DNA of 64,000 bases from Mesocentrotus franciscanus (Eukaryota; Echinodermata; Echinoidea; Camarodonta; Strongylocentrotidae): NCBI GenBank assembly GCA_037976565.1, contig CP137675.1, positions 18,998,446 to 19,062,445 on the forward strand, given 5' to 3'. The notes beneath the pieces were generated by a model. That model was not told the origin of the DNA. It did no database searches and saw nothing but the letters and a program-made list of their open reading frames with translations. Numbering within the stretch: the stretch's first letter is position 1; each line of letters starts with the position of its first letter. The position numbers were made by a program, and so were the translations under genes. This document shows positions 13,647 to 46,600 of this stretch, piece after piece.

Positions 13647-14965
13647 ATGGCTGCTTCCAGTAGTGACCGTGGTGAAATGGCTGCCGACTATCCCCGTTTT
13701 CACCTGTTAAATGTGGAAGAATTGTTGAAATTTAACGAAGGAAGTGACAGCAAAAACACGAAGAAACAGATCAGATACAGACCTCCTGTGTTTCAGGATT
13801 TTTGTAAGGAAATAAAAGTCGATTTTGATGATGATCTTGTGGATAACGAAGCCCTAGACCTCCTTCTCGTGCAGTTCTACGCTGGAGCTCGGAATCAAAA
13901 CGGCAAATACTACAGCAAGAAAACGATGCAGGCTTTGAGATTTAGCCTTCAAAGGCATTTCTTGGTGTCCTGTGGACATTACCAAAGAGGATTCGTTTCC
14001 GAGAAGTGGGAAAACGTTCAAAGCTGTTGTGAAAAATCTAAAAGCAACAAGAAAAGCCGCTGTGAAACACCATCCTGCCATTCCGAAGGATGACATGACG
14101 ATAATTCTGCAAAGTCTACATTCATCCTCTGCCGATGGTCTCCAAAAGAAGGTTTTCCTTGACACCATGCTGTATTTTGCTAACAGAGGTATGGAGAATT
14201 TGAGGAATATGACGCCAGGGGATTTTGTCCTCCATGAAGCTGACAGAAATGACGGTGAGTACTTAACACTCCGTGATATGCATACCAAAAATCATGCAGA
14301 TGATGATGATGAGAGCCAGGCAGGACAGATGTGTTCCTTGCCGGGAAATCAACTTTGCCCTGTAACCAGCCTCAAAATGTATCTGTCCAAACTGAATACT
14401 GACTGTAAATGGATGTGGCAGAGGCCGAAATCAAAAGCAAAAGTAACCGATGCTTCATGGTATGCAAATGCACCGCTTGGAACGAATACATTGGGCTCAA
14501 TGTTGAAGAAAATCTGCCAAGGAGCAGGCTGCAAAATATACACAAATCACTCCCTGCGAGCTACTAGCTTCTCACTTCTGGACGAGGCAGGATATCCATC
14601 CAGAGACATAATGATGGTGTCTGGCCATAGAGCTGAAAGTTCTATTAAGTAAGAACTACGTACCCACACGTGAAGCCAAGAAAAAGATGATGTGAAAAAC
14701 ATTGTCAGAAATCTACCCCACAAACCCGAAGACCAGTGGCAGTGCAAATGTTGAGGAACAACCATCTACATCTAAGATAACTGTCACTGACGACATGAAT
14801 GCTGAGCCTGAGACTGAAAACATGCCACCATTAACTGATAGTCAGCCGGAGCGGGTTTTCGATCAAATACCCGATCCATTTCCATTCAACCCACAAGGGC
14901 AAGACCACAACGGTCACTACTGGGAGCACCACTACCAGAGCCTCCTACATGTAGAACGTCATTAA
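13647..14965 (+). pseudogene. Crypton-type tyrosine recombinase (DUF3504-like), broken copy
   Basis: Three collinear reading-frame pieces make one protein. Piece 1 (13647 to about 13966; ATG in AAAATGG context) is the N-terminal region. Piece 2 (about 13970-14651) carries FANRGMENLRNM, KNHADDDDE, NHSLRATSFSLLDEAGYP and VSGHRAESSIK. These hold the catalytic HxLR and GHR motifs of tyrosine recombinases as found in Cryptons and Crypton-derived animal genes (KCTD1, ZMYM2, QRICH1). Piece 3 (from 14654) begins NYVPTREAKKK, where the Tyr is the expected nucleophile, then runs through a TGA to a Pro/Glu-rich tail ending at 14965. Two frameshifts (near 13967 and 14650) and the TGA make it inactive as written. 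No introns and no terminal inverted repeats were seen, as expected for Cryptons. Element ends not determined. Confidence 0.8.
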
Positions 14966-15289
14966 AAATCGATGGCCAGAATATCACTTTCATGGCTGTA
15001 CGGTCAATATTTTCAACAAGTAAAACAAGTAAATACATTCGTGTTTTCGCTTGACTTTGAGACTTTATATTGAATTGTTTGATGCTGTTACTTGGAAGTT
15101 CTGACATTAAAAAACTTTTTTGGTGAAATTCACTTGACTTGGATGAATTTTGATTTTTCTGGAAACTAAGGAGAAGGAATTTTAATCTGGTAAGTCATTC
15201 ACCCTTACTTCCCTTTTATTTAATTTAGGCCTATGCTGCTGAATGCTCACAGTACATGTTTCTTTGTAATAGTGAGATATAAAACAGAT

Positions 15290-15438
15290 ATACAATGTCT
15301 TTCTTGGGTCTAGCAAACTATGAGCATTCAGAGGCATAAATATAGTAACTTTCCCTCGAGGCAAATTTATATCAAATTTACTATTTATGCCTCTTCATTA
15401 GCTCATAATTTGTTGCTAGACCTCGAAAGGTATTGTAT
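15290..15438. repeat. Fold-back (inverted repeat)
   Basis: ATACAATGTC...TCTAGCAA...GAGGCATAAATA on the left is mirrored by TATTTATGCCTC...TTGCTAGA...TATTGTAT on the right, giving arms of about 55-60 bp around a short loop. Confidence 0.75.
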
Positions 15439-15446
15439 ATTTGTAT

Positions 15447-15532
15447 ACTATTAGTGATAGTAAAAAGGAGTAATAGTAAAAAGGAGTTAATAGTAAACAC
15501 GAGTTAATAGTAAAAAGGAGTAATAAGGAGAT
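15447..15532 (+). repeat. Minisatellite, unit about 17 bp (TAATAGTAAAAAGGAGT)
   Basis: Five imperfect tandem copies of TAGTAAAAAGGAGTTAA-type units, one reading AACACGAG. Confidence 0.85.
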
Positions 15533-15960
15533 CCATGTCAATTTGTATTTTGTATTTACTAAGCCCATTGCACATTATCTTCATATATAATCATTAAGTG
15601 GATCTATTTACAACTACATGTGTATAAATATTTGGTCATTTGATCATTATCATACAATCAAGATGACCTTCAACCTGCAAAGTCTTATTTTATTTTGGTA
15701 TAAGATGCAAAATTGTTAAAGATCATATTGGTATGCCATTGAGGTAGAATGATATCATTAGGACATGGAGCTAGTAATTCTCTCCATTACCTTGATTGAA
15801 CTAACATTACCAAAAAGTGTCATTGAGGCATGTCAAATTACAACTTGTAATGCACAGATAAAAATGGAGAGTGAGAGATTGGCATCCTAAAAGACACATG
15901 GACTGGAATTACAGTACACACTGCATATGACACACATTTAGTGTTGCATAAAATACACCT

Positions 15961-16155
15961 GGTAGTCATGGGGGGATGGGGTGCCCCAACAATGCCCTCC
16001 TCATACACTGCATCTATAGGATACACAGTTAGTCACGAGGGGTGGGGAGTGCCCCAATCATGACCCCTATATTCTGCATAGGATATACAGTTAACCATAG
16101 GGAGAGGAAGCAACCGTTCCAATCAGGCATCCTATCCCCCCTCCCCTGCATAGGA
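15961..16155 (+). repeat. Degenerate tandem repeat, about 66 bp x 3
   Basis: Three units beginning near 15961, 16030 and 16091. Each has a G-rich start, CCCCAA-like centre and TGCATAGGA...ACA end. Confidence 0.65.
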
Positions 16156-16877
16156 ATGACACTCCTGATGACACTAGCATTCCTGTATTAAAACTCAACA
16201 CAAATAAGAGTAGTTGAGTGATGCTCTTAGTGATCTAAGCCCATGCAATGGACTAGATACCATGTGTAAGCTAAGAGTTCAAATGGTCTATTGGGAGCCA
16301 GAAAGGTGTTAGCTCATACAATTCAATATAATTTAACCAGGCAGTTCTGAGTTTTCTAAAGGTATTTTCCACTCTTTCATAGTTTAATAATAGAAAATGT
16401 ATATTAAATAAAACAGAGTGAATGAAATGATGAGAAATCAGCAAGGAATTGTCAATTGGTACACAAAAAAATAGTCATAAATTTCACTTTGTGTTGCCAA
16501 TTTGGAGACTTCAATGATTCAATTAAATCGCTCTTGTTCATGAACCGCACAATGTACTGCAACAGAAATGGGCTCCAGTTTTTCCACTGATTTTTTACTT
16601 TCTGCTCATGTACAATTTGTAATTCAGAGCTTTTAGGATCAAGAAAAAATAAAATAAAACAATCACTAAAAGCTTTTTAACCCTTTACCGGTCTGTGGTC
16701 GACCAATGGAAAGACCAGGGGAATGCCACAGTTAACTTTTATCACCTGTACAGGTTATAATCCAAAGAATGTGGCAATCCAGAATTTCAATCCATGGGGA
16801 ATAAAGACATTAACACATCATAAGAAATATCAACTGCTTCATCTTCATTCTATAACATCACCTGCACCATTTACTTA

Positions 16878-36740
<19,863 letters not shown>

Positions 36741-36741
36741 T

Positions 36742-37040
36742 ATTGCTTGATTAAAATAAGATTCACTGATTATCACCGCATTCGAATGTTGAATTTTTCA
36801 GCTCAAAAAGAGATAGATCTAGCTCAGGTTAAAATTTGATGATCCCCAGCAGCAATGTCAGTACTAAAGACTTTTTGACTTGGCCTGGCCGGGTAACTGG
36901 CACCTAGTACCTGGACATAGCTCGCGCTATATTGGGACTCGTACTCACGAGCCGATCGAGTGCGCGTGCGCGCACGGCGGCCGAGTGTGCGCCTGACTAC
37001 GTACACTAGCGCTATAGCGCCTAGTTCGCTCCTGACAAAA
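36742..37040 (-). promoter_or_regulatory. Putative TM6SF 5' region, CpG-rich
   Basis: Just upstream of the TM6SF start, an isolated CpG- and GC-rich block (about 36900-37020, many GCGCGC/CGCGCG steps) stands out from AT-rich surroundings. There is no clear TATA box. A two-codon upstream ORF (ATG CGG TGA, 36781-36773) lies 33 nt before the main ATG if transcription starts further upstream. The transcription start is not established. Confidence 0.4.
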
Positions 37041-37239
37041 TAATTAAGGCCTATAGCAACCAGAAGAGGGACAAACTCCTGATAATCCCATCATGAAAGA
37101 CTGAAAAGACCTTTAATAAACTACATAATTACGTCAACTATAAATGGGAGCAAGCATAGCGAGCGAACTTTGGAGGAAATTCAAGAAAAAGATGATATTG
37201 GTCGCTTTAAACTAGGGACACATAATTTATTACGGAGAG

Positions 37240-38200
37240 GGAGAAAGGGGGCACTTATCAGAAGGGAAACGATAGAGTAGAATAGAAAAGGTACATGTTT
37301 CAAAGTTAAAAAAAGGGCAATTATCAGAGGTGAAAAGGGGTACGTCTCACACATTCAAAGGGGCACTTATGAGAATGGAAAAGGGGCAATTATCAAACTG
37401 AGGAAAAAGGGGACATTTTATATTTTAATATTGGCATTTATCATAGGTGATAAGGGGTATATTTATGAGATTTCTATAGAAGGAAAAGAAGCACTTATCA
37501 GGAGGAAAATGGAGCTTATAAGAAAGGAAATTAATTTAAAGGGGATGCATATATCAAAGAGGGGGCACTTATCAGAGGGGGGCACTTATCAGAGGTGAAA
37601 GGGAAACTTATTAAAAGGGGAAAGGGGTAAAGGAAAAATGGCACTTTCCAATTAAAGTAAAAGGTACATCTTCCAGATTTGAATAGGGGCAATTATCAGA
37701 GGTGAAGGAGGCACTTATCAGAGGTGGTATAGGGGCTCTTCTTGTACCTGAAAGGGAAACTCAATAGAGAAGAAATGGGAACTTATTATAATGAAAAAGT
37801 GGCACTTAAATAAAGAAGAGGGGCACTTGTCAAAATACTAGGGGCACATCCTCTTAGATTTGAATAGAGGCACTCACCATGCAGAGATGAAAAGGGGCAC
37901 TTATGAGAATGGAAAAGGGGCACCTATCAGATTTTAGTAGGGGAATTTGTGATTAGGAGAAGGGGCTCTTATTAAAAAGGAAAAGAGGTATTTATCAGCA
38001 AGAAAACAGAAATTTATTAGAAAGGAATATGGGGTATTTGTAAAAATAAAAGGGGCATTTTCGAGGTGGAGAGAGGCACTCATAAGCGATGAAAAGGGAA
38101 ACTTATTAGAAGGAGCAGGAGCACTTAATAGAAAGGAAAAGGGGCACCTCTCATATTTGAATTGAGGCAATTATTAGAGGTGAAATTTCTCAATTGTTAT
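37240..38200 (+). repeat. Degenerate GGGGCACTTATCAGAGG minisatellite
   Basis: Dozens of variants of AAAGGGGCACTTATCAGAGG separated by AAAAGG spacers, roughly every 30-40 bp. Strongly purine-rich on plus; no open frame. Confidence 0.85.
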
Positions 38201-38213
38201 TCATTTAGCCCAC

Positions 38214-38663
38214 TTAAAGGACAAAGTTTTGGTATGGGGTCATGAATTTGGTTCAAATGAACATATTGGAAGCATACCGGTATGCAATTTTACAATATTC
38301 AATGATCATTGTCCCTGTGGAAATCGAGTCTAAAGTGATGAAATTGTAAATAATAAACTCTTTATGTTGTACAGCTCCCTCTCAAGACTGATATTACTTT
38401 AGCTTTAAAACAATGTTTCTTGACTACAATTGACCGATTTGCTATTCCCGTTTGAAAATTATATATCAGAACTTCATATTCTGAGATTTTCATGGTCGCA
38501 GCTACCATGGAATGGCCTTAGGCGCTATTTGAAATATTTGAAATTTACCTATATTTTCTAGTGCTTATAATACATCCAGAGGGGCATCCAAATTTATCAA
38601 AATTTTAAAGAATTACTATCCATCCAATTTTTAAAATTTCCCAAAACTTTGCATTACCTTTAA
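38214..38663. mobile_element. TTAA MITE family 2, second copy
   Basis: TTAA then AGGACAAAGTTTTGG; right end CCAAAACTTTGCATTACCT then TTAA. Reverse relative to 11258-11763. Confidence 0.85.
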
Positions 38664-38734
38664 CATGTGCCATTTTAAGTAATAATAATAATCATCCAAC
38701 GGTAGACCATATATTACTTTACACTCTTTCATAT

Positions 38735-39960
38735 ATATTTCTCTGGAAAAGAAAGAGCGTTTTGTACGTTTATCTATTATCGAAAAGCGTTTGATATTGT
38801 TGATAGAACGTCACTTTTGGACAAACAAATTTTGAGTGAAATTAATGGATTTTTTAATTCTTTGAAGTGATCAATCACATGTATTCGCAGACTAAATAAT
38901 GTATTATCAAAGAAGGTGAAGAATCAAACTTATTTTATTGTAACATAGGAGTAGGTCAGGTGAAAAACTTATTACCCTTGCTCTTTGCTCTATTTATAAA
39001 TGATTTTAAAGAATTCGTAAGTCAACGATAAGATAGTCTGCATATCTGGATATGCTCCCTATATGAAGCATCATTCCTCATTACAGGACAATGTTAAAAT
39101 GTGAAACTATTTACTTTACATTACGCGGATGATACCACTATGCTTGCCAAATCTGACCAAGAACTTCAGTTTGCTCTTGATGCAGTATCGGATTATTGTA
39201 GAAGATGGTTTCTACATGTGAATATAGACAAGACAAAAATTTTAATTTTCTCCCGCGGTACACTAAAGAAAATCCCTACTTTTACATTTGATAACCAGTT
39301 TATTGGAGTTACAGTGGATCACTATATACCTTGGAATAACCTTTAGTTATTACAACAATTTCCAAAAAGCTCAGATGAAGCAACTAAATCAAGCCAGAAG
39401 GGCGATGTATATTAAGCTCTCTAAGATTTTATCACCTTGATTTGCCTATTTATATTTACCTATCTATACTTTCCTATACTCCTCTATGGGTCTGAAGTAT
39501 AGGGATTCAATGTGATCTGAGATTTGGAAATCTTTCATATGAAAATTTGCAAATACATTTTGAGAGTCAATAAATCAACAGTGAATTTATAGTTTTAGAT
39601 GAACTTGGAAGAAATATATTGAACATCGAATGATAAACTTATGGTGTGGATTAGTTCACAGTAGCCGAGCAAAAATGTCTGGTATGATATATGACATTTT
39701 GAAGATACTTTATGGCCAAGATTTATACTAGGATAGTTGGTTGAAGAAAATAAAGCAAATTCTTGACAAGTTGGGCGTGTCGAATTTGTAACTTACACTC
39801 AAGAGAGACACATGAAGTGGTCTCTATAAACAAGGCAGGTGATTGTTATGTACAGGTTCCGTTTAATACATCTTTCAAGGGGAAATGCTATTTAAAAAAA
39901 AGAGGTCTTCATAGAAAGCTAGTTATATTTCTATACAGGTGGTCACTTTAGAAGGTTTGA
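38735..39960 (+). pseudogene. LINE reverse transcriptase relic
   Basis: Reads YRKAFDIVDRTSLLDKQIL then, after frameshifts, the catalytic LHYADDTTMLAKSDQELQFA, CRRWFLHVNIDKTKILIF (39101-39346) and, past stops, LYGSEV.GF...KYILRVNKST...LDELGRNI. RT palm motifs A (AFDIVD) and C (YADD) are visible. Heavily broken. Confidence 0.85.
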
Positions 39961-40739
39961 CTCATGATGAGTGAGAAGATGAGAGAAACAAAGAGTGAGG
40001 TAAAACAAGTTCAAATTTACAAGGACAGAGATATTTCATATTTTCATGTTTAATACTTGATAATCATGAATATGAACATTGGCATTTCTTACATCAAGAA
40101 AGTGTCATATGTATTAAGACAAAATAAGTAATAATTCTGAAAGACTTCATAAGGCACTGCCTGTGGTTGCAAAAGGAATGTTAAAAACTCTTTCCATGAA
40201 GCATCATTATGGAAGACTTAAACTCTGTTATATCCTTATATCTACCATCATATAATATTTACATACAATTCGATGGATTCACAATCCACAGCGACACCAG
40301 TTTTTAGTCGATTTCACGTGATGCATCATGGGAAAAAAGTTATCAGTCTAGAAGAGATGATGGGCCTTTGTATGTTAAAAATGTTCCCTGATGCTAGAAA
40401 AAAGAGGTCAAATTGACACCCATCAAACAATAAGGTAATTTCGGTCACTTTCCGTTCAAATTCAGGGCACTGAATTTTCAGTCAGAATCAATTGATGGGT
40501 GAGTTTTGACACCCAAATTCAATATAAAAATGTGCACTTATATCAGAACAATCAGTCTCATTGAAGGAATGTACACAGTTTGGACCACTTTTGTCACTTA
40601 TCGGTGGCTATCCTTTTGCTGTGCTGCATTGGTTCAAAGATGTCAAACCGCGACTGAAAAATTGGCCTGTTGCATCTTGCCGGTGGGGGCGCTGTTAATT
40701 GTGAATTCACCCTATTGTTAAACCCTTTAATATGATGTC

Positions 40740-41255
40740 ATTCTCATTCAACATATATTTCCTTTAGGTTCCATCCACAGAAAAAATCTCTAGAACTAGC
40801 CATTTTAAAAAGGCTGAAGAGTTCAAGCAATCAAGCATTACTTTGTGCACCCAAACCAATACATTATTCTATGGGGAAGATCTTTTGCAGTTGCTGGACC
40901 AAACCTTTGGAACAATCTTTCCAATTCCATACGATAGGCACCCACTTCTGCAACGTTCAAATCTGTACTAAAAACGCACCTCTTTGGCCTCAATTAATTA
41001 GCTTAAACTGTATTTTGTCCTTACATTATTTGTTTTGACCATGTTAGCTATCTTTCTATTATGTTAGTTACTATGTTAAGTTAGTCATTTTAGTAATTAT
41101 TAGATTTGTATACTTCTCTTTGTTGATTTCTTTGTGTGATTATATTTCTCTTGTCATTCATGCTTGTACAGTGCAAAGAGACTATTGTATTATTATTTTC
41201 TACATGTTGCATCTCACTCTATGTTGCTGGAATGAACGCTATAAAGGAGGCATAC
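40740..41255 (+). pseudogene. CR1-like LINE ORF2 C-terminus and 3' tail
   Basis: Carries the degenerate GxSFAVAGPNLWNNLSNSIR...ATFKSVLKTHLF pattern, standard for the C-terminal end of CR1/Jockey-group ORF2, with a stop. Followed by an AT-rich 3' region ending CAACGCTATAAAGGA-like. Confidence 0.7.
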
Positions 41256-42420
41256 AGCACGTCACCATTATGAAAACATTTTCACTCCTTAAATGGTGAA
41301 CATGTTCGTATTTAAAGTCTATTGTTCCATCCAAGTTATCATCAGCTTCATAGTATTCTACCTTTTAAGATAAGTAGTCATTCAAAATTCATGCATTTCA
41401 CTACCTGTACATTAAATCCATGGTTAATCATTCCATTTTCATCACCTTTCTCAAGTCAACATTTGTGCAAAAGTTAGCAAATATATGTTTACAACAGATA
41501 ATGCAACATCATTCTACAACTTCAACATCAGCCTAGAAGTAAATACTATTTCAATGTTTTGAAATTAATACAAACACAGTTAAAGCACTTATAACATGAT
41601 TTTGTTCAACAGGACATCGAACGTTCTTTCCATTATTTAAACTTGAAAGCAATGACTGTTAAGTTTCTTAACAAAATGTAGGGCCACAAAAAGATGTGTC
41701 TGCAATGTAAACTGCATAAATGTTGAAAATCATAATTATATCACACAGAGGAGAACGACATCGTTAGGATATGGAGTGGGTAAATGCATTATATACCATC
41801 TCGATTAGGCTTAATGTTAGCTAAACTTTCATTCAGATATGTCAAAAAGAATTAACACCACTGAAAATTATGCATTTTCCTTTCCGGACACATCTTTTCA
41901 TGCCACTACATTTCGCAAAGGTATCCAAACTTATATTGCTACATGCAATTGAAAAACAAAGTGATGAGCTGTATGTTTACCCGGTAGTACTGTTTTCATA
42001 TATATGGTAAAAACACAATACATGTAGTTGAAAATATAATGATAACTGTTCAAATGATGAAATCTCATTGCAAGGTCACATTATTTCAAAACAATATGTC
42101 TGAAAAAAGAAGGAAACATCTAAGAAAATACGCTTTTCAAGGTTTTCAATGATTTGTAAAATGGAATAATGAAACCTTCATAATTTCATGAAAACAGCAG
42201 CTGGAGAACTGCACAATTTAAACCAAAAGATTGGGGCAATCCAAATAGCTGTTGAATAGCTACAACAACCATGATACGTAAACATGTCAAACCTGACATC
42301 TGTTTTGCATTCTTTTTCTCATTACTCACCGCACTCTCTGGAAATACCTTCTGTTTACCAACGGTCAAAGACGGCTTTATCCCTATGCTAATCCTTCCCT
42401 GATATCTCTGCCCCTCCCTC
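41256..42420. other. AT-rich spacer downstream of FBP
   Basis: No gene or clear repeat structure seen. Confidence 0.4.
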
Positions 42421-42429
42421 TAGCTCTCT

Positions 42430-43065
42430 CCCTTTTTCTTTTCTTTCCCGCTTGTTCACAACGTTCCCACTTTGTCTTTCTTTCCCTCGTTTTATTTTAT
42501 TTTGTATTGCTTTATTTGTCGTCTTCTGGCGTTTTTCTTACTTTCCATCCTCGTTCATCATCTTTTCTTACGTACGATATCTCCTTTCTTAATTGCTTTC
42601 CTTGCAATTACTCTTTCTTTCCTCAGAAGTAGTGCTAAAATAAGTACTGATCCTTTTATTTATGTTATATATAATTGGTCATGCTGAGGAAAGCACAGAA
42701 CTTACCCCTTATTTCATAATTGTTAAGGCTATGTTAAATAGAATACTTCACTTAAAGATAACCTTCATATAATCATATGTTTTTGTAAATACCTTATGTT
42801 TATTCAGTTATCTTAATTTATATACACAAACATTAATTGGGACCTACAGAATACAAGCTTTGCTTTTTAGTAGATCCCCCACTTTATTTAGCTTTTTCAA
42901 TATATTTATCATACTTATGATAAAATCTTTTGTCATAACTATTACCATGTACATTATGTTCCAATATTGTATGTTTAGTTATAATTATTACCATGTATAT
43001 TATGTTCAATTATGTTATTTTCGATAAAGTGGAAACAAATAAACTTGAAACTTAAAAGGCTCACA
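42430..43065 (+). mobile_element. Probable LINE 3' end
   Basis: Begins in a pyrimidine-rich stretch, contains two copies of ATTACCATGTA(C/T)ATTATGTTC, and ends AAAGTGGAAACAAATAAAC followed by TTGAAACTT. This resembles retroposon tails near 49640. No ORF. Confidence 0.4.
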
Positions 43066-43420
43066 CTCACTCACCTACTTTCTTATTTAACCCCCCACCC
43101 CCATCTCCCCACCAAATTCTATCTTTCCCTCTCTCTCTCTTTCTGCCTCTAACCTCTCCTTTCCTCTCTATACTCTATATCTGTTTCTATACTGACATTA
43201 TGTGATTTCTTATTCTTGCTATCATTTCAAGTTTTAACAACTCCCAGGGACTTAATATTAATTATTTTAGTTGAAATCTATACATCTTACTCTCTTTCTC
43301 TCTCTCTTTTCTTATTTTTACTATTCACATGTATCTCTCTCCACCCCCTCTCTCACTTGTACTCTATTTACCAGTAATCCATTTCTATCTTTCTCTCATT
43401 CTCCCTCTCCTGGTCTACAT

Positions 43421-43621
43421 CTATTTTTTCTCTTCAGCCTCACACTCCTTCACGATGGCCAGGTAGTCATCGACATCGAAAGTAGATCCCATGACAACAG
43501 GAGTTTTTTGATGAATTTCTGATGGTTTGATGTCCAAGATCCTCTCCTTTCCTGTAGTAGCCTTTCCGCCAGCCTGTTCACAGATAAAGGCCATTGGGGC
43601 TCCCTCGTATAGGAGACGTAG
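43421..43621 (-). CDS. FBP exon 6 (last coding exon)
   Basis: Acceptor CTCCATAG. 66 codons then [23 protein letters not shown] supplies the last metal-ligand Glu; then [19 protein letters not shown] and a helical tail ending in KECEAEEKK. The tail is slightly longer than that of human FBP1. Confidence 0.95.
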   Translation of the reverse strand, partial: LRLLYEGAPMAFICEQAGGKATTGKERILDIKPSEIHQKTPVVMGSTFDVDDYLAIVKECEAEEKK

Positions 43622-46600
43622 CTATGGAGAATGAAAAAAGAACAAGACAAATGTGACTGCATCTCCAATATGCCACTGACTAAGTTCATGACTTGAATTA
43701 TTCTTGGAATATCAAGATATTGAGAACAAAAAGCCTGTACTTATATGTACCGGTACATGTCAATTGATTATCAATTGATAATCCCAAAATCTGATCACTT
43801 GTCCCCCTCCAGTGATGCATACTAGTTACAGGTTTTAAGATCACAGCTAAAATAGCCATTGGTTTGGTCACAACAAGGTTAAAAAAACCTTAAATTTTAC
43901 ATTCATGGACTTGCTGACCTAAAACATTTGACCTTCTTTTACTCAAAATCTAATCAATATGTCTAACTTTGTTGATCTATGCACACTAAAACCAAGTTTG
44001 AAGTTCATGGCTTAAATCGTACATGAGACATGGCGGCAACAAGGCTAAAACCCTGAGATTTCATGGAAACTGACCTTTCACATATTTACCAAAAAAATCT
44101 AATCTGATTGTCTACCTATGCCTATGGTGATACATACTCGCACCAAGTTTGAAGTTTATACATCAATACATGGTTCTTGACATATTGTGATGAGGCTGAA
44201 ACCTACAGTTTCATAAATTGACCTCTTTGACCTTTGACCTACTTACCCCCCAAATCTAATAAGATCTTCTTTATATGACAATACATGCTCGCACCAGGTT
44301 TCACGCTCATACCTCTAGTGAATTTTGAGATATTGCGATAGTGAGGCTAAAATCTGCAATTTCAGATATTGACCTCTATGACAGTTGACCTACTTACCCC
44401 ACGACCTAAGTTTGTCTTACTATGGTGAAACACACTATTTAACCTGGGTTAATGCTCAAATAATGGGCTTTTGGGCCACATCTTTTGGTGTCTGGCAGGC
44501 GCTAAGCAGCAGAAAATTGGTTTCAAGTGGTACCTCATCTGCAGAGGGGCCCATCAGACGTCCATATATGGATATACTAGATTCCTCCCCAAATGTTCTA
44601 ATACTCAGATATTTGTAACTTGTTTGTTTGATCAAAATGCACCAGGCTGCCAGGCTATAATTCCTCTGGCACCACATTTGGTGGGTGTAGGCATAAAAAG
44701 GGTCAATTAAACATGTCCATAAAGGAGAAATAATTGATTCTTGTAATTAATATAATTGTGTCCTAGCATCTAGCCTATATCTGTTTTCTGATTTCCAAAT
44801 ATATTGTCATTAGCTATGCAGCTGTTACCAGTGGGAAACCAAATTGCAAGCATATGAATACAAGAATGTAGCATATTCTACTACATAAGTATATGCAGAT
44901 ATAACAAATTCTGAATACCAATTAGAAACCACTCTGTATTAATAGACCATTTTGGTAATGCAATCAAGTTAAATGCATTTATAAATCTTTGGTAGGTGTC
45001 ATGTTACAATTATTTCATTCACATGTTATGAATAATTGTATTTCAATAGTCAGAATGTAAATTGCATACATTAATTTTTGTTAGGACAAACATTATTGCT
45101 TATCTTCCCTTAAAACACGTAATGTATGCAATTTGCATTCTGACTACCGGAGTATTGAAATACAATTATTTGTAACAGGTGAATGAAATAATTTGTAATG
45201 AGGCACTTAAACATTTGCAAATGGCCTATTCAGATTAAAAGAAAGATAAAAGACCAATCTGTTGTCGTTTACACTCTTTACAGGTAATTTGCTTCTCAAC
45301 CTATTATTTGTGAACAGATTTGTTTGTTATGTATCCTGCCTTATCAGTACCTTTCCAGACTTGCTCTTCTTGTGGGCGGGGTAGAGGAAGATGCCACCAT
45401 AGACGATCGTCCTGTGCATGTCAGCTACCATGGAACCGATGTACCGAGCACCATATGGTGATTTCCCTTCCTGTACACAGGAAAAAAGCAGATTCAACTT
45501 TAAAGTGGTACCAATCACAAAAGAATATTTTACTTTGCATGTTACAGGTTTCATGACACTATATGATATTAAAAATATGAGCTTCAAATATTACATCTAT
45601 AACGAGACATTGCAAGTTAGCTCTCCCAATTAACATAAAAGCAACTTATGGTAGACTACTCAACGCACCCATACCCGCTCGTATAAAAATAGGGCCCACA
45701 TAGAACCCAATTCCCACTTAAGTTCCATGCGCTGGGTTTTTATGTTAGTCTTTTCCTCATACTTCTTATCCGTTAATCATATAGAATATGAGATAATTTG
45801 TTTTAGGTTGATTATCTACATTCTAGCTGTACATAATTTTTTTTTTTGGATGTGATTTGTACACTTTAAGAAATCAATTTTTACTATCAATAGTTAAGAT
45901 AGAGATATGAGGGTATTGAAGAGAAATCTACTCTGCACTACAGTTTAATAAGAACAGGAAAGAGGTAGAATGTCAACAACAGTTCACTTTCTCACATTTC
46001 CATCTCCAAACAACTCCCAAAACAGATATAGGCCAGGAATACATTTATGGGTACCGATAGTCTTTCTGGTAGACTAGTGGTTTTGTCACTGTAAATTTGA
46101 TGCATTTGTGTCCTTTGGTAAGCTATTTATCCTTGATGACCAAGTCCCTCAAAGAGGACTTAAAGATGTAAGTCTACCAGAAGCCTATCTGAAGGCAGCA
46201 TTGTTTTTTTAATGATGACATAAAGTGTGATACACTTCACTTTTCCTATCTTATAACACATAACTCAGTGAATATGTGCAGGACCCTTGTTCCACGCAGT
46301 CGCCATTCATTTACACCTAAAAAATGCTGCTTTTGAGAGATTGTACAGTGTCGTATCTGAACGAGCCTAAACAGAGCTATTTTTTAAGGGCTCAAATCAA
46401 GAAGTAACTAGAAAAGTCAACGCAAAGCGTAGCATCCCCTCGCAGGGTACAAATGGCCTATATACGTCAGAACAAGTTACCTCCATTAGACTATACTATT
46501 ATATTACTAGGCAAGGAAGTTAACCACATTTTCACATATATAATTAGGTGTTTTTGCATATTTAATGAGCTATGACCTTTCACCTTTGACCTACATACTC

